Positions 51,918 through 62,164 of a stretch of DNA of 64,000 bases are shown here, in pieces. The notes under the pieces were generated by a model that ran no database searches, had not been told where the DNA came from, and worked only from the letters and a program-made list of their open reading frames with translations. Source of the DNA: an uncultured Tenacibaculum sp. (GTDB lineage Bacteria; Bacteroidota; Bacteroidia; Flavobacteriales; Flavobacteriaceae); contig NZ_CANLTU010000006.1 of NCBI RefSeq assembly GCF_947494125.1, forward strand, positions 148,065-212,064, given 5' to 3'. The number at the start of each line of letters is the position of its first letter. Positions within the stretch are counted from its first letter, which is position 1. The position numbers and the translations under genes were made by a program.

Positions 51918-54900
51918 TTAAAGTTGCATGAAGTCTTCTTTAAAAATCAATTGTAAATAATGGATTAGTTCTTTAGCGTTTTCTTTAGTAAATACAATTG
52001 GAGGTTTTATTTTTAATACATTATGATCTGGACCATCTGTACTCATTAAAATACCATGCTCTTTCATACGGTTGGCTAAGTAATCGGTTTGTTTTGCTAG
52101 AGGATTTAGTTCAGTGTCTGTTAATTCAATCCCTAAGAATAAACCCTGTCCACGCACATCTCCAATGATAGGAAATTCTATAGCTAGTTTTTTTAATTCC
52201 TCTTTTAGGTAGTTACCTACATTTAAAGAGTTTTCTTGTAGCTTTTCTCTTTTTACAGTTCTAAGTACTTCCGTTCCTATGGCGCAAGAAACTGGGTTAC
52301 CACCAAAAGTGTTGAAATACTCCATGCCATTGGCAAATTTATTTGCAACTTCTTGTGTACAAACAACAGCTGCTAGTGGGTGTCCGTTCCCTAGAGGTTT
52401 ACCTATAGTTACAATATCTGGAATTACATTATGAAGTTGAAAACCCCAAAAGGTTTTACCTAACCGTCCACATCCTACTTGAACTTCATCTGAAATACAC
52501 AAGCCTCCTGTATTTCTAATATTGCTGTATGCTTTTTTTAAGAATCCGTCTGGTAGTTCTATTTGTCCTCCGCAAGAAATAATAGGTTCTATTATAAAAG
52601 CTCCTACTTTATGTCCTTTTTCGTGAACAATATCTATTTGTTTCTGTACTTCTTCGGCATATTTGTCTCCTGTGTTTTTTCCTCTATATTTTCCTCTGAA
52701 AGCATCGGGAAGAGGGAATATATGAGTGTCCTCTGGAGCACCTTCGCCTCCTTTTCCATCAAACTTGTATGAGGATATATCAATGCACATGTTAGTATTT
52801 CCGTGGTATCCAATTTCACTAGCAATAATATCCTTTGAACCTGTAGCAGCTTTAACCATTCGTATGGCTAATTCATTTGCTTCACTTCCAGAATTTACAA
52901 AATGTAAAACATTCAATTCTGGTGGTAAAGTGTCAATAAGTTCTTGGGCTAATTCGTTTATGTTTTCATGTAGATACCTAGAATTAGTATTTATAAGTGC
53001 CATTTGATTTTGTCCTGCTTTAACAACATTATAATGTTCATGTCCTACATGAGCTACGTTGTTAACAGTATCTAAGTATTTACGGCCATATTGATCCATT
53101 AAATATTGTCCTGCACCTCGAACCATTTTTATTGGAGTATTATACTGTAAGCTTAATCCTTTACCTAAGTGTTGTTTTCTGTATGAAATTAAAGTTTCAT
53201 TATCAACTGTTGTTATTTTTTCTAAGGTTTCTGATTTAAATAATAAATTAGGGTTTGGACAAATACTTTTCCAAGTTTCTATTTGGCTGAAGTATGCTAC
53301 GCCTGGAAAATCATTCTTATAGTCAAATAATGATAACATTACTTGAAAGTGTAGATGAGGAGCCCAGTTTCCGTTTTCAGGATGGTCTCCTAATTCTGCT
53401 ATTTTTTCTCCTTTTTTTATAATATCACCTAAATTATGTTTTGTAGCACTGTTTACAGTTAAATGACCATATAATGTATAGAATTCTAATTCATTAATTA
53501 GATGCTTTAAAACAATTAAACCTCCATATTCTTTGTCTCCAGAATTATTTGTGGCTATTATAACTTCACCGTCTAAAATAGCGTGAACAGCTGTGTTTGC
53601 TGGTAGCCAGTAATCTATTCCTAAATGAATTGTTCTACTTTCTCTACCATAATTTCCAATGGTATCGTATTCAGTTGAGGTGTAAATAGGTCGAGGTTCT
53701 AAATAACCGCCGGCAATTATTTTATTTGGTATTGTTTTTTGAAGTTGATATAATTTGAATTGAAATAATTCTAAGTTGTTGAAATCTTGTTGATGCCCAA
53801 TCCATTTGCTTGATACGCTTAAATCTAGTGGGTGTACAATAGTTTTATTTATCGTAGGAAATAAATCCGATAAGTTGAATGTGTTTTGAGTAGCCCAGTT
53901 TTCAAATTGATTTTGTTGTGGATGTGCTGTGTAGCCACAACTATTTCTAAAAGTATATTCTGCAAAATCTGGATGGATGTTTTTCCAATTTTTAAGTAAT
54001 TCCCATGCAGGTTTTTCGCTAATTAATAAATATTCGTTGCCAGGTTCTTTTTGTTTATTGATAGCTGATTTTGTTACGGATATAACCAATCGCATAGCAA
54101 TAGCGATGTATAGATGTGCAAGTTCATCCTCCTGTAACTGAAAAGAAGAATGATAACCTTTTACAATAGCTATAGCTGCTGTCAAAGGATCGTTATGATG
54201 CATAATGCAGTAAGCACAACTAATGGCTAAATCGTTTATAATTTGCGTATGAACGGAATCTCCGTAATCTATTGCAGCTTTTACAGTAGGGGTTAATAAA
54301 TTGTTAGAAACAATAACGTTGTTGTCGTTTGCATCGTTATGAACTACTGCTTTTCTAAGCTTCGTGTAAGTAGGCTGAGCAGTTTCAAATTGTTGCTGAA
54401 ACGTAATAAGTATTTTTTTTTCTTCTTTAGAAAATAATTCTAAATGTTCTCTTGTCCATAATGATTGAGCAATATCCCATTCAAATTTTCTATGAGCTTC
54501 TGGATGCTCAAATCCTTGTAGCGCTTGTGTTAATAAGCCACATTGTTTTCCTAAACTGAATCTTAATTCGTCTAATTGAGGATTTACACTGCTCCATACT
54601 CTTCCAGAAATCCATGTAAGTAAGCGTACTTTTCTTGTTTTACTAAAATTGTCGGTAATTTCAGAAATAGTGTTTCCGTTTCTATCTTCTATTACTTTTG
54701 GTGTAACTAAATTTGTTGTATTGTTATCTACATGTTGTAGTAACTTCTGTTGAAAATCTAAATAGTTTACATCTTCTTCAGGGCGAGATATTTTTAATAC
54801 ATAGTCTTCATTATTTTCTGCTTTTATTCTAAAATTAAAGTCTACTTCCCCTGGTAGTGAACTTGCTGTGCCTTTTATGTTAAATAGCTTTAAAAGAATT

Positions 54901-54944
54901 TCTTCAGCTTGCTGAGTCGATATTTTTATTTGATTATAGTCCAT
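51918..54944 (-). CDS. trifunctional-looking fusion: HYKK-like kinase (APH fold) - M23 peptidase - class III aminotransferase (PHYKPL/ETNPPL-like)
   Basis: N-term [10 protein letters not shown]...[12 protein letters not shown]...[13 protein letters not shown]...[19 protein letters not shown]; middle HLGIDYW...HLHFQ zinc-ligand motifs; C-term NSRYLHENI...[15 protein letters not shown]...[18 protein letters not shown]...[15 protein letters not shown]...[17 protein letters not shown]. Confidence 0.9.
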   Translation of the reverse strand: MDYNQIKISTQQAEEILLKLFNIKGTASSLPGEVDFNFRIKAENNEDYVLKISRPEEDVNYLDFQQKLLQHVDNNTTNLVTPKVIEDRNGNTISEITDNFSKTRKVRLLTWISGRVWSSVNPQLDELRFSLGKQCGLLTQALQGFEHPEAHRKFEWDIAQSLWTREHLELFSKEEKKILITFQQQFETAQPTYTKLRKAVVHNDANDNNVIVSNNLLTPTVKAAIDYGDSVHTQIINDLAISCAYCIMHHNDPLTAAIAIVKGYHSSFQLQEDELAHLYIAIAMRLVISVTKSAINKQKEPGNEYLLISEKPAWELLKNWKNIHPDFAEYTFRNSCGYTAHPQQNQFENWATQNTFNLSDLFPTINKTIVHPLDLSVSSKWIGHQQDFNNLELFQFKLYQLQKTIPNKIIAGGYLEPRPIYTSTEYDTIGNYGRESRTIHLGIDYWLPANTAVHAILDGEVIIATNNSGDKEYGGLIVLKHLINELEFYTLYGHLTVNSATKHNLGDIIKKGEKIAELGDHPENGNWAPHLHFQVMLSLFDYKNDFPGVAYFSQIETWKSICPNPNLLFKSETLEKITTVDNETLISYRKQHLGKGLSLQYNTPIKMVRGAGQYLMDQYGRKYLDTVNNVAHVGHEHYNVVKAGQNQMALINTNSRYLHENINELAQELIDTLPPELNVLHFVNSGSEANELAIRMVKAATGSKDIIASEIGYHGNTNMCIDISSYKFDGKGGEGAPEDTHIFPLPDAFRGKYRGKNTGDKYAEEVQKQIDIVHEKGHKVGAFIIEPIISCGGQIELPDGFLKKAYSNIRNTGGLCISDEVQVGCGRLGKTFWGFQLHNVIPDIVTIGKPLGNGHPLAAVVCTQEVANKFANGMEYFNTFGGNPVSCAIGTEVLRTVKREKLQENSLNVGNYLKEELKKLAIEFPIIGDVRGQGLFLGIELTDTELNPLAKQTDYLANRMKEHGILMSTDGPDHNVLKIKPPIVFTKENAKELIHYLQLIFKEDFMQL

Positions 54945-56956
54945 TAGTCTTTTTGTAATAGCATAATAATATGTGCAGCACTCCAGCTAAAGTTTTTAGC
55001 ATGTAAGCCTTTTCCTGTTAAAGGATGGTAGTTTTCTCTGATTGATTTACCGTCTTCTAATAATCCATCAGCTCCTTTTAAAATTTGAATAGTAGCTTTG
55101 TCAGCTTCGGCATGAAAACCGTAATTACGTAAGCTTTTTACTCCAAAGTAGGATTGATCTAGCCAGTTTGGTCCTCTCCAGTACCCTTTTAATGGATCAA
55201 ATTTAGGATGATCTGCACTCATGGTTTGAAAAGGAACTTTAGTGTAAAACTTAGCAGTGTTCATCATCTTGTTTTTCACTGCTTCTGCTTGTTCTTGTGT
55301 AGCTGCATTTGCCCATAGGGCAGTCCAGCCTTCACTTCCTTCACCTTTTATAAAAGTTGTTCCATTTAAATTAGTGTCGTAAAACCAACCATCATTTTTG
55401 TCGTAAAATTGTTTTTGAATTTTACTTTTTAACTTCTTGGCTTCTGCAATAAATTGTTTGCTTTCTTCAATAAGTTTGAGATCAGTTGCTAGCTTACTTA
55501 AATATATTTTTTCAGCATAAAGATATGCGTTTAAGTCAACGCTTTCTTGATCTAAGGAGTAGGCGCCATCTTCGTTTTTTAAAATTTTAGAATTGTCAAA
55601 TCGTATAGCGTTGTCCATGCCGCTTTCCCACTTTGCAGCAATTAAAGTTCCATCAGTAGAACCATATTCACAAAGCCCGTCTCTGTCATGATCTCTTTTG
55701 TTGTACCACCATTGATGATATTTTTTTAGCTTAGGATAAAATTCTTTAACGAATTCAATATCCTTATCCTTGTTGTAGATTTTAGAAACAGCCCATGCTG
55801 AAAGAGGAGGTTTGGTATCACGATAATTATGTTTTTCTATTAGAGTGTCTCTAAAAACGCAATCAACAATAAAACCATCATCTTTTTGAAAATGAAACAT
55901 TAATCTTATTTGTTCTTTGGCAAGTTTTGTGTCGTAGTAAGATAACCCAACAGCATGTTTCCAAGAATCCCAAGACCAAAAACCATTAAACCATTTATAG
56001 TGATAACTAGGGAATAAACCTTCGTGTTTAATTTCTCCAGCTGGTATGCGCCAATTGTTTTGTAAAGTTAAATGTGCTTTAATTAATGCTTTGTTGTAAA
56101 TGCTATCTTGAAATTGTTTTTTACTATTTTTTATTAATGAAGCTAATTGTGTCTCTTTTTCTCTTTTTTTATTTTTCAAGACTTCTTCAAAACTAACGTT
56201 TTTGATGTTTTCTTTTTCTTTATCCCATGAATACTCTGGGAATATGAAAGATTGAGAAATTACAAACGATTTTTTTTCGTTAGGTTTTAAACTCAATTTA
56301 TTGTGTGCTTGATAATGTAGGCTGTCTGCTAATTTTATTTCAACGTCTTTTGGAAATATTAGGTGTCCTTTTGCTAAAGAATTGGTTGAATTTATTTTTA
56401 ACTCATTCTTTTCAAGTTCAAAAGAAATTCCATCAGCAAATATTGGAGAATGTCCCCAATTCAAGGATAATTTTTTCTCTTTGTTTGAATTGTTTTTTAT
56501 GCTTGTTTCGATTAAAACTGTGTGTCCACTTTTAAAAACAAGCTTTTGAATAACTTCTAATTCCTTAGTGTTAAAAGTTTGTTCTAGATGACTTGTGTAA
56601 GCATTAGAACTTGTGTTTTTTATACCCTCAGGATAATTGTCATTTTCAATAATGCTTAAATTAGTGAATGAAGTTGTAAGCCATACTCCGTTTTGTTGAG
56701 TCATTAAAAAAGGACCGCTAAAGCCTATAGATTCTCCTGTGTTTTCATGAAAACTGTAAGCAAACCACGCTCCTTGATCGGAAAACATTAATCCGTCTTT
56801 GGCGAATTTTTGCTGAGGACTTATCTTGTAATCAAGAATGTTAGCATACATGTTAGTATGCTTGTAAGTTTTTGAGGAGTCTGTTTTTTGTTTTGTGTTA
56901 CAGCTAAGTAAAGCAAGTATAAAAATAAGCGCTATTATGTGTTTTAATTTATTCAT
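54944..56956 (-). CDS. GH63/YgjK-like (MGH1-type) glycoside hydrolase, lipoprotein
   Basis: Lipobox ALLSC; FNGFWSWDSWKHAVGLSYYDTKLAKEQIRLMF...DTKPPLSAWAV...YPKLKKYHQWWYNKRDHDRDGLCEYGSTDG...WRGPNWLDQSYFG...ENYHPLTGKG. Confidence 0.82.
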   Translation of the reverse strand: MNKLKHIIALIFILALLSCNTKQKTDSSKTYKHTNMYANILDYKISPQQKFAKDGLMFSDQGAWFAYSFHENTGESIGFSGPFLMTQQNGVWLTTSFTNLSIIENDNYPEGIKNTSSNAYTSHLEQTFNTKELEVIQKLVFKSGHTVLIETSIKNNSNKEKKLSLNWGHSPIFADGISFELEKNELKINSTNSLAKGHLIFPKDVEIKLADSLHYQAHNKLSLKPNEKKSFVISQSFIFPEYSWDKEKENIKNVSFEEVLKNKKREKETQLASLIKNSKKQFQDSIYNKALIKAHLTLQNNWRIPAGEIKHEGLFPSYHYKWFNGFWSWDSWKHAVGLSYYDTKLAKEQIRLMFHFQKDDGFIVDCVFRDTLIEKHNYRDTKPPLSAWAVSKIYNKDKDIEFVKEFYPKLKKYHQWWYNKRDHDRDGLCEYGSTDGTLIAAKWESGMDNAIRFDNSKILKNEDGAYSLDQESVDLNAYLYAEKIYLSKLATDLKLIEESKQFIAEAKKLKSKIQKQFYDKNDGWFYDTNLNGTTFIKGEGSEGWTALWANAATQEQAEAVKNKMMNTAKFYTKVPFQTMSADHPKFDPLKGYWRGPNWLDQSYFGVKSLRNYGFHAEADKATIQILKGADGLLEDGKSIRENYHPLTGKGLHAKNFSWSAAHIIMLLQKD

Positions 56957-57842
56957 CTTCTAATTGTATTGTCCATTGAATATTAAACTCTTCTTTAGGT
57001 TGTAAGGTTTTTAAGCCTAGGTTGTTGTTGAAGCTGTTTGAAGGGCCTGTAAGGGGCTCTATAGCTATATGATTTCTTAATTCAGGGGTGTAAATCTGTA
57101 TGTAGTTTTTACTAAGTGATGAATTCATCTTTAGTAAATAATTAGGGGTTTTGAATCTAATAAAGTTGTTATTTAATAGATAGCAATTGTCCAGTTTATT
57201 TGTTCCTATTCTAAATTCGAAAGGAGTTTTATTGTTCTCAGTCTTTATAGGAATCATTTCTTTGTCGTGAATAATTTCTTTATCAGAATTTATCTCTAAG
57301 AAACTATTCTCTATATCTTCAGAATAAAAATAAGGATGCCACCCAACTGTAAAAGGAAATGAAGAGTTGTCTATGTTATTTATAGATACTTTTAAATCTA
57401 GTTGATTGTTAAATAGAGTATATGTTATTGCGATAGAGAACAGAAAAGGAAACCCATTTTGTTTTGTTTGTTGATCGTAACTTATGGTAATAGAAATACT
57501 ATTTTCATCTTTCTTTCTTGAAATGAGTTTAAATGGTTTGTTGTATATTAAACCATGTATAGCGTTTGTGCTACAAGAAGAGTTTTTTTCTAGTTTATAT
57601 TTTTGATTTCGATATTCATATTCACCATTTAAAATTCGATTAGCAAAAGGGAATAAAATAGCAGATGCATATGATTCTTTATAAGGTAAAGTGTCAGAGA
57701 AATCTTTAATAATTACCGAATCATTTAATATTAATTGAGTTAAACTTCCACCGTTGGTTAGTGAGATTTCTGCTTTAGATTTATCTTTTTGCAAAATTAT
57801 ACTTGAACCTTGCTCTATGATGTTTTGTTTATTTGTTTGCAA
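56949..57842 (-). CDS. aldose 1-epimerase (mutarotase)
   Basis: GGSLTQLIL...ASAILFPFANRILNGEYEY...AIHGLIYNKPF...VGWHPYF...LRNHIAIEPLTGPSNSFNN. Confidence 0.88.
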   Translation of the reverse strand: MQTNKQNIIEQGSSIILQKDKSKAEISLTNGGSLTQLILNDSVIIKDFSDTLPYKESYASAILFPFANRILNGEYEYRNQKYKLEKNSSCSTNAIHGLIYNKPFKLISRKKDENSISITISYDQQTKQNGFPFLFSIAITYTLFNNQLDLKVSINNIDNSSFPFTVGWHPYFYSEDIENSFLEINSDKEIIHDKEMIPIKTENNKTPFEFRIGTNKLDNCYLLNNNFIRFKTPNYLLKMNSSLSKNYIQIYTPELRNHIAIEPLTGPSNSFNNNLGLKTLQPKEEFNIQWTIQLEDE

Positions 57843-57845
57843 TTT

Positions 57846-58844
57846 TTATAAAGAATTTCTAATTATTAATTTGTTTTCGTTCTCTATTTGTTCTTCTTCG
57901 TTATTAGTAATCATTTGAGCAAGTCTTTTTCCCATAGCTTTAAAATCAGTAGAAATAGTTGTTATGCCATCTTCTACTATTTCCTTTAATAACGTGTCGT
58001 TATATGAGATAATACCAATGTCTGAAGAAATTTTATAATTTGTTTCTTTAACTTTTTTAATAATTCTAATCAAGTTTCTGTCATCTGGTATAATAAAAAC
58101 ATCTCCTTTTTCAATTTGAAAATTATCTAATGATTTGATAACAGTATTTTTAAACCTGTTCATTGTGCAAAATTTTTTAAAACCTTTTAGTAGTCCATTA
58201 GGCTGTTTGTCTTCTTCAAAAAGAAAAACTAAATGGTCGTATTTTTTTAAAAGTTTAAGTCCTTCTAGTAAACCATTAAAAATATCTTTTTCGAAGTTTT
58301 GATATATAGCTGGGTAGTGAGATAATTCTGTGTTTGTTTGGTCTAAAATGTATACTTTTTTTTGAGGTATTTTATTTAATATTAATTCTGTTTTATTAAG
58401 CTTAGCAGGCATAATTATGTAGTAATTATACTTACCTAAGTTATCGTATATTAATTTTTTAAATACATCATAATTGAAATGATGAAAGAAAATGTCTACT
58501 TCTATTGTTTTGTTTAAATTTTTCAAAAAAGAATTGTATAAGTCTTCTTTAAAGGCATTAAGTTCGTCAAATAATAAAAAAACCTTTTGAGTTATATATA
58601 CACTTTCACTATTTACATAATATCCTTTTCCAGGAATAGATTCAATTATCCCTCTAACTTTTAGGTCGTTATATGCATATAGAATAGTATCTCTGGATAG
58701 TTTGTATTTACTTCGAATGCTGTTAATTGAAGGTAGTTTATCACCTAGTTTTATTTGCTTTAAAGCAATGGCGTTTTCTATAGAAATAACAATCTGTTTG
58801 TACTTCGGTATGCCTATATTTTCTTCTATCTGAATTATACTCAT
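57846..58844 (-). CDS. GntR-family regulator with LacI/periplasmic-binding-like effector domain
   Basis: IPKYKQIVISIENAIALKQIKLGDKLPSINSIRSKYKLSRDTILYAYNDLKVRGIIESIPGKGYYV then PBP-like domain (ISSDIGIISYNDTLLKEIVEDGITTISTDFKAMGKRLAQMI). Start trimmed to MSIIQIEEN. Confidence 0.92.
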   Translation of the reverse strand: MSIIQIEENIGIPKYKQIVISIENAIALKQIKLGDKLPSINSIRSKYKLSRDTILYAYNDLKVRGIIESIPGKGYYVNSESVYITQKVFLLFDELNAFKEDLYNSFLKNLNKTIEVDIFFHHFNYDVFKKLIYDNLGKYNYYIIMPAKLNKTELILNKIPQKKVYILDQTNTELSHYPAIYQNFEKDIFNGLLEGLKLLKKYDHLVFLFEEDKQPNGLLKGFKKFCTMNRFKNTVIKSLDNFQIEKGDVFIIPDDRNLIRIIKKVKETNYKISSDIGIISYNDTLLKEIVEDGITTISTDFKAMGKRLAQMITNNEEEQIENENKLIIRNSL

Positions 58845-58848
58845 AAAA

Positions 58849-58856
58849 CAAATATA
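58849..58856 (-). promoter_or_regulatory. -7 promoter element TATATTTG of the GntR-galT operon
   Basis: CAAATATA on + strand, with TTTG (minus, 58878-58875) 18 nt upstream. Confidence 0.5.
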
Positions 58857-58874
58857 TAATTTTTTAAACAAAAA

Positions 58875-58896
58875 CAAACTGGTAGGTACTGGTTTG
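58875..58896. promoter_or_regulatory. candidate GntR operator CAAACTGGTAGGTACTGGTTTG (imperfect 22-bp palindrome)
   Basis: 8 of 11 half-site positions symmetric; also contains direct repeat ACTGGT-N4-ACTGGT (58878-58883, 58888-58893); overlaps the -33 TTTG of the regulator promoter. Confidence 0.55.
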
Positions 58897-59020
58897 TTTT
58901 TTTTATAACTAGTTTTAGCTTAGCTGTATACCTAAGGCTTTTTTAATTACTTATAATGTTTATGTATTAGTGGAAGCAAGCGGGGTGTGTATAAAAATAA
59001 AAACTAATATTTTCTTACTT

Positions 59021-62000
59021 ATGAAACAAAAGGAATTAAGATTACAGCAAAAATTATTAAAAAAAGTCTTTTCGACCCTACTAGTTTGCTTTTTACTGAT
59101 TTTCTCTAAAAACGTGTTCTCTCAGGAGAAAGAAATTACTGGAAAGGTTACGGATAAGAATGGTATAGGATTACCGGGAGCAACAGTAACTGTAAAAGGA
59201 GAATTAAGAGGAGTAGAAACAGATTTTAATGGAGATTATAGAATAAAAGCAAGCCCAGCAACAGTACTAGTGTATAGTTTTGTTGGGTATTCGTCGAAAG
59301 AGCTATTGGTTGGGGCTAAAACAACTATGAATGTAAGTTTAGAGGAAGATAATACTTTAGATGAAGTTGTGGTAATTGGTTATGGGTCGCAAAAAAAGAG
59401 TGATGTAACTGGTGCGGTAGGTCAGGTAAAAGCCAAAGAGTTAACAAAAGTGGTAACTACAAATCCTACGGATGCATTGCAGGGTAGGGTAGCTGGTGTA
59501 ACGGTAACATCGTCTTCTGGTACGCCAGGTGGTGTAGCGGATATCTTAATAAGAGGTGTTGGGAGTTTTGGAAGTAATAGACCGTTGTTTATTGTTGACG
59601 GAGTTCAAGCAGATCCTTATTTTATTGATGCAAATAATATAGAATCTATAGAGGTTTTAAAAGATGCGGCTTCGGCTTCAATTTATGGAACAAGGGCAGC
59701 AAACGGAGTCGTTATAATATCTACTAAAAAAGGAAAAAAAGGAAAAATAACAGTTGATATTGAGCAGTCTTTGAGCTTTAATACACAGAGAAAGGAATTG
59801 AAGTTGTTAGATGCTAATGGTTATGTGCAGGTGCATAAGCAGATGTATGAAAATGCAGGAGTTGCTTTGCCTAGTTATGTAACGAATCCTCCAAATGCTA
59901 ATACAGATTGGCTTGGTGCTACCCATAGAGATGGTGAGTTGAAATTGTTAAATGCTAGAGTAAGTGGAGCTTCAGATAAATTGAATTTTACTCTAGGTGG
60001 GAATTTTGCAGATGAAAAAGGGGTTTTAATAGGTTCTGAATTTACGAAAAGGGGTGTTTTTGCAAATGCAACTTTCACAGATGAAAAATTACAGGTAACT
60101 GGAGCAATGAATTATTCAGAAACTTATAGGGAGAATTATAAGTTTTCGTTGAGAGAAACATATCAAATTTCTCCTTTAATTCCAATATTAGATGCTACGA
60201 AACCTTCAGGTTATGGTTATAGAAATGGAGATTTACCAGATCATAGAAATCCAGTAGGAGAAGATTTTTTTAGAGAGGGATATACAAAGTTGAAATATTT
60301 TATAGGAAATGTAGGAGTTAAATATGAGTTGTTAAAAGGATTGAAATTAGGAGCTAATTATTCAATATCAAACTTATCTAATTTCTCGTATGCTTTTCAT
60401 AAGCCTTTTAGGATTAGGGATGTTGATGATAATGAGCAAAATCAATACTTCTTTTTGTCGGAATATAACAGCGATTTTAGAAGGATAAATCAAGAATATA
60501 CGATAAACTACAAAACAGAAATAGGGAAACATGCAGTAGAACTTTTAGGAGGGTATCAAAGAATATTAGAGCCGTTTTCTGAAACGTATGTTCAGGCAGA
60601 AGGATGGAAAATTTCAGATCAAGACATCGATGGTAATGGTGATTTAGATGATAAGGAACCGATAACATTATTGGATGAAAATTTTAAAACATTAAATGCT
60701 TTTAGAGCAGCAGAGGCGACTTTTTCTGGAAGTGGAACAAATTCTGAATATACTTTGGCTTCATTGTTTGGAAGGCTTAATTATGCTTATGATAGTAGGT
60801 ATTTATTGCAAGCAAGTATAAGAAGAGATGGGAGTTCTAAATTTGGTAAGAATAATAAGTATGGTGTTTTTCCGTCATTTGCTCTAGGTTGGAAAGTTAC
60901 TGAAGAAGATTTTATGAAAGATCAAAATATTTTTGATTTCTTAAAATTAAGATTTAGTTGGGGTGAAGCAGGTAGTGATAATGCTTTGAGTAATTATGAT
61001 TTTGTAGCACTAATTTCTCAAGGTACAAATTCTTCAAATGGAGGATATGTATTTGGGAGTCCACAAGCTTCATATTCAGGAGGTATTGCTAGAGATTTGG
61101 AAAATCCAGATTTACAATGGGAAACAAATATTTCTTCTAATATAGGGGTAGATTATTCAGTTTTAGATAAGAAGTTGAAAGGGTCTGTAAATTACTACAA
61201 TACCAAAACGAAAGATTTATTAATAGTTAAAGAGGTGCCACTTTCTAGTGGGGTGCGTAACCCGGTGATTAATGTTGGAGGGTTTGAAAATAGTGGTGTT
61301 GAGTTTGAATTAGGATATGATGAGAATTTTAATGATGTGAAATTTTCAGCGTTTGCAACTTTTTCAACATTAAATAGTGAGGTAACAAAGTTGGCAAGGT
61401 CAGGTCAAATTTTAAGAGGAACTGGTTTGCTGTTTGGGTCAGATCATTTTGTAAATCAAACAAAAGTTGGTTACGAGCCAGGAGCTTATTTTTTGCCAGT
61501 AGCTAATGGGATTTTTCAAACGCAAGCAGAAATAGATACTCATGATCCAAATCATACATTACAACCAGATGCAAAGCCAGGAGATATCCGTTTTGTTGAT
61601 CAAAATGGGGATGGAGTTATAAATAATGAAGATGAAGTGTATTTGGGTAGTGCATTGCCAAAATATGAATACAGTTTAAACCTGTCTGCGGATTATAAAG
61701 GAATTGATTTTAATGTTTTCTTTCAAGGAGTTGGAGGGAATAAAATATATAACGGAAATAGATTTCAAACGATTGGGGTTGATACAGGAAGAAATTTTGA
61801 AGCATCTACGTTAAATGCATGGACGCCAAGTAATACAAATACAGATATACCAAGAGCTGTTTTAGGAGATCCGAATAGAAACAACAGAGCGTCTAGTCGT
61901 TTTTTAGAAGATGGAAGTTATTTGCGTATTAAAACAATTCAAGTGGGGTATTCACTGCCTAAAAGTATTTTAGAGAAAGTGAACATAAGCAAGTTTAGAT

Positions 62001-62149
62001 TTTTTATTACTGGCCAAAACTTATTCACATTTACAAATTATAGTGGTTTAGATCCAGAAGTAGGAGGCTCAATTCTTTCAAGAGGAGTTGATAGAACTTT
62101 GTATCCAAAATACAAATCGGTGATTTTAGGAACGCAAATTCAATTTTAA
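59021..62149 (+). CDS. SusC/RagA-family TonB-linked outer membrane protein
   Basis: EITGKVTDKNGIGLPGATVTVKG...LDEVVVIGYGSQKKSDVTGAVGQVKAKEL...PLFIVDGVQ...SIEVLKDAASASIYGTRAANGVVIISTKKGK. Start trimmed to MKQKELRL. Confidence 0.96.
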   Translation: MKQKELRLQQKLLKKVFSTLLVCFLLIFSKNVFSQEKEITGKVTDKNGIGLPGATVTVKGELRGVETDFNGDYRIKASPATVLVYSFVGYSSKELLVGAKTTMNVSLEEDNTLDEVVVIGYGSQKKSDVTGAVGQVKAKELTKVVTTNPTDALQGRVAGVTVTSSSGTPGGVADILIRGVGSFGSNRPLFIVDGVQADPYFIDANNIESIEVLKDAASASIYGTRAANGVVIISTKKGKKGKITVDIEQSLSFNTQRKELKLLDANGYVQVHKQMYENAGVALPSYVTNPPNANTDWLGATHRDGELKLLNARVSGASDKLNFTLGGNFADEKGVLIGSEFTKRGVFANATFTDEKLQVTGAMNYSETYRENYKFSLRETYQISPLIPILDATKPSGYGYRNGDLPDHRNPVGEDFFREGYTKLKYFIGNVGVKYELLKGLKLGANYSISNLSNFSYAFHKPFRIRDVDDNEQNQYFFLSEYNSDFRRINQEYTINYKTEIGKHAVELLGGYQRILEPFSETYVQAEGWKISDQDIDGNGDLDDKEPITLLDENFKTLNAFRAAEATFSGSGTNSEYTLASLFGRLNYAYDSRYLLQASIRRDGSSKFGKNNKYGVFPSFALGWKVTEEDFMKDQNIFDFLKLRFSWGEAGSDNALSNYDFVALISQGTNSSNGGYVFGSPQASYSGGIARDLENPDLQWETNISSNIGVDYSVLDKKLKGSVNYYNTKTKDLLIVKEVPLSSGVRNPVINVGGFENSGVEFELGYDENFNDVKFSAFATFSTLNSEVTKLARSGQILRGTGLLFGSDHFVNQTKVGYEPGAYFLPVANGIFQTQAEIDTHDPNHTLQPDAKPGDIRFVDQNGDGVINNEDEVYLGSALPKYEYSLNLSADYKGIDFNVFFQGVGGNKIYNGNRFQTIGVDTGRNFEASTLNAWTPSNTNTDIPRAVLGDPNRNNRASSRFLEDGSYLRIKTIQVGYSLPKSILEKVNISKFRFFITGQNLFTFTNYSGLDPEVGGSILSRGVDRTLYPKYKSVILGTQIQF

Positions 62150-62164
62150 TTAAATAATCAGAAG

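Noticed and set aside
51918-54944. Aminoglycoside resistance (APH domain)
   Set aside because: The kinase domain fits the hydroxylysine kinase-like subgroup and is fused to a phospho-lyase-type aminotransferase; a metabolic role is more plausible.
54944-56956. Trehalase identity for the GH gene
   Set aside because: The (alpha/alpha)6 fold is shared, but the NGFWSWDSWK...DTKPPLSAWAV...YGSTDG pattern fits GH63/YgjK-like proteins better.
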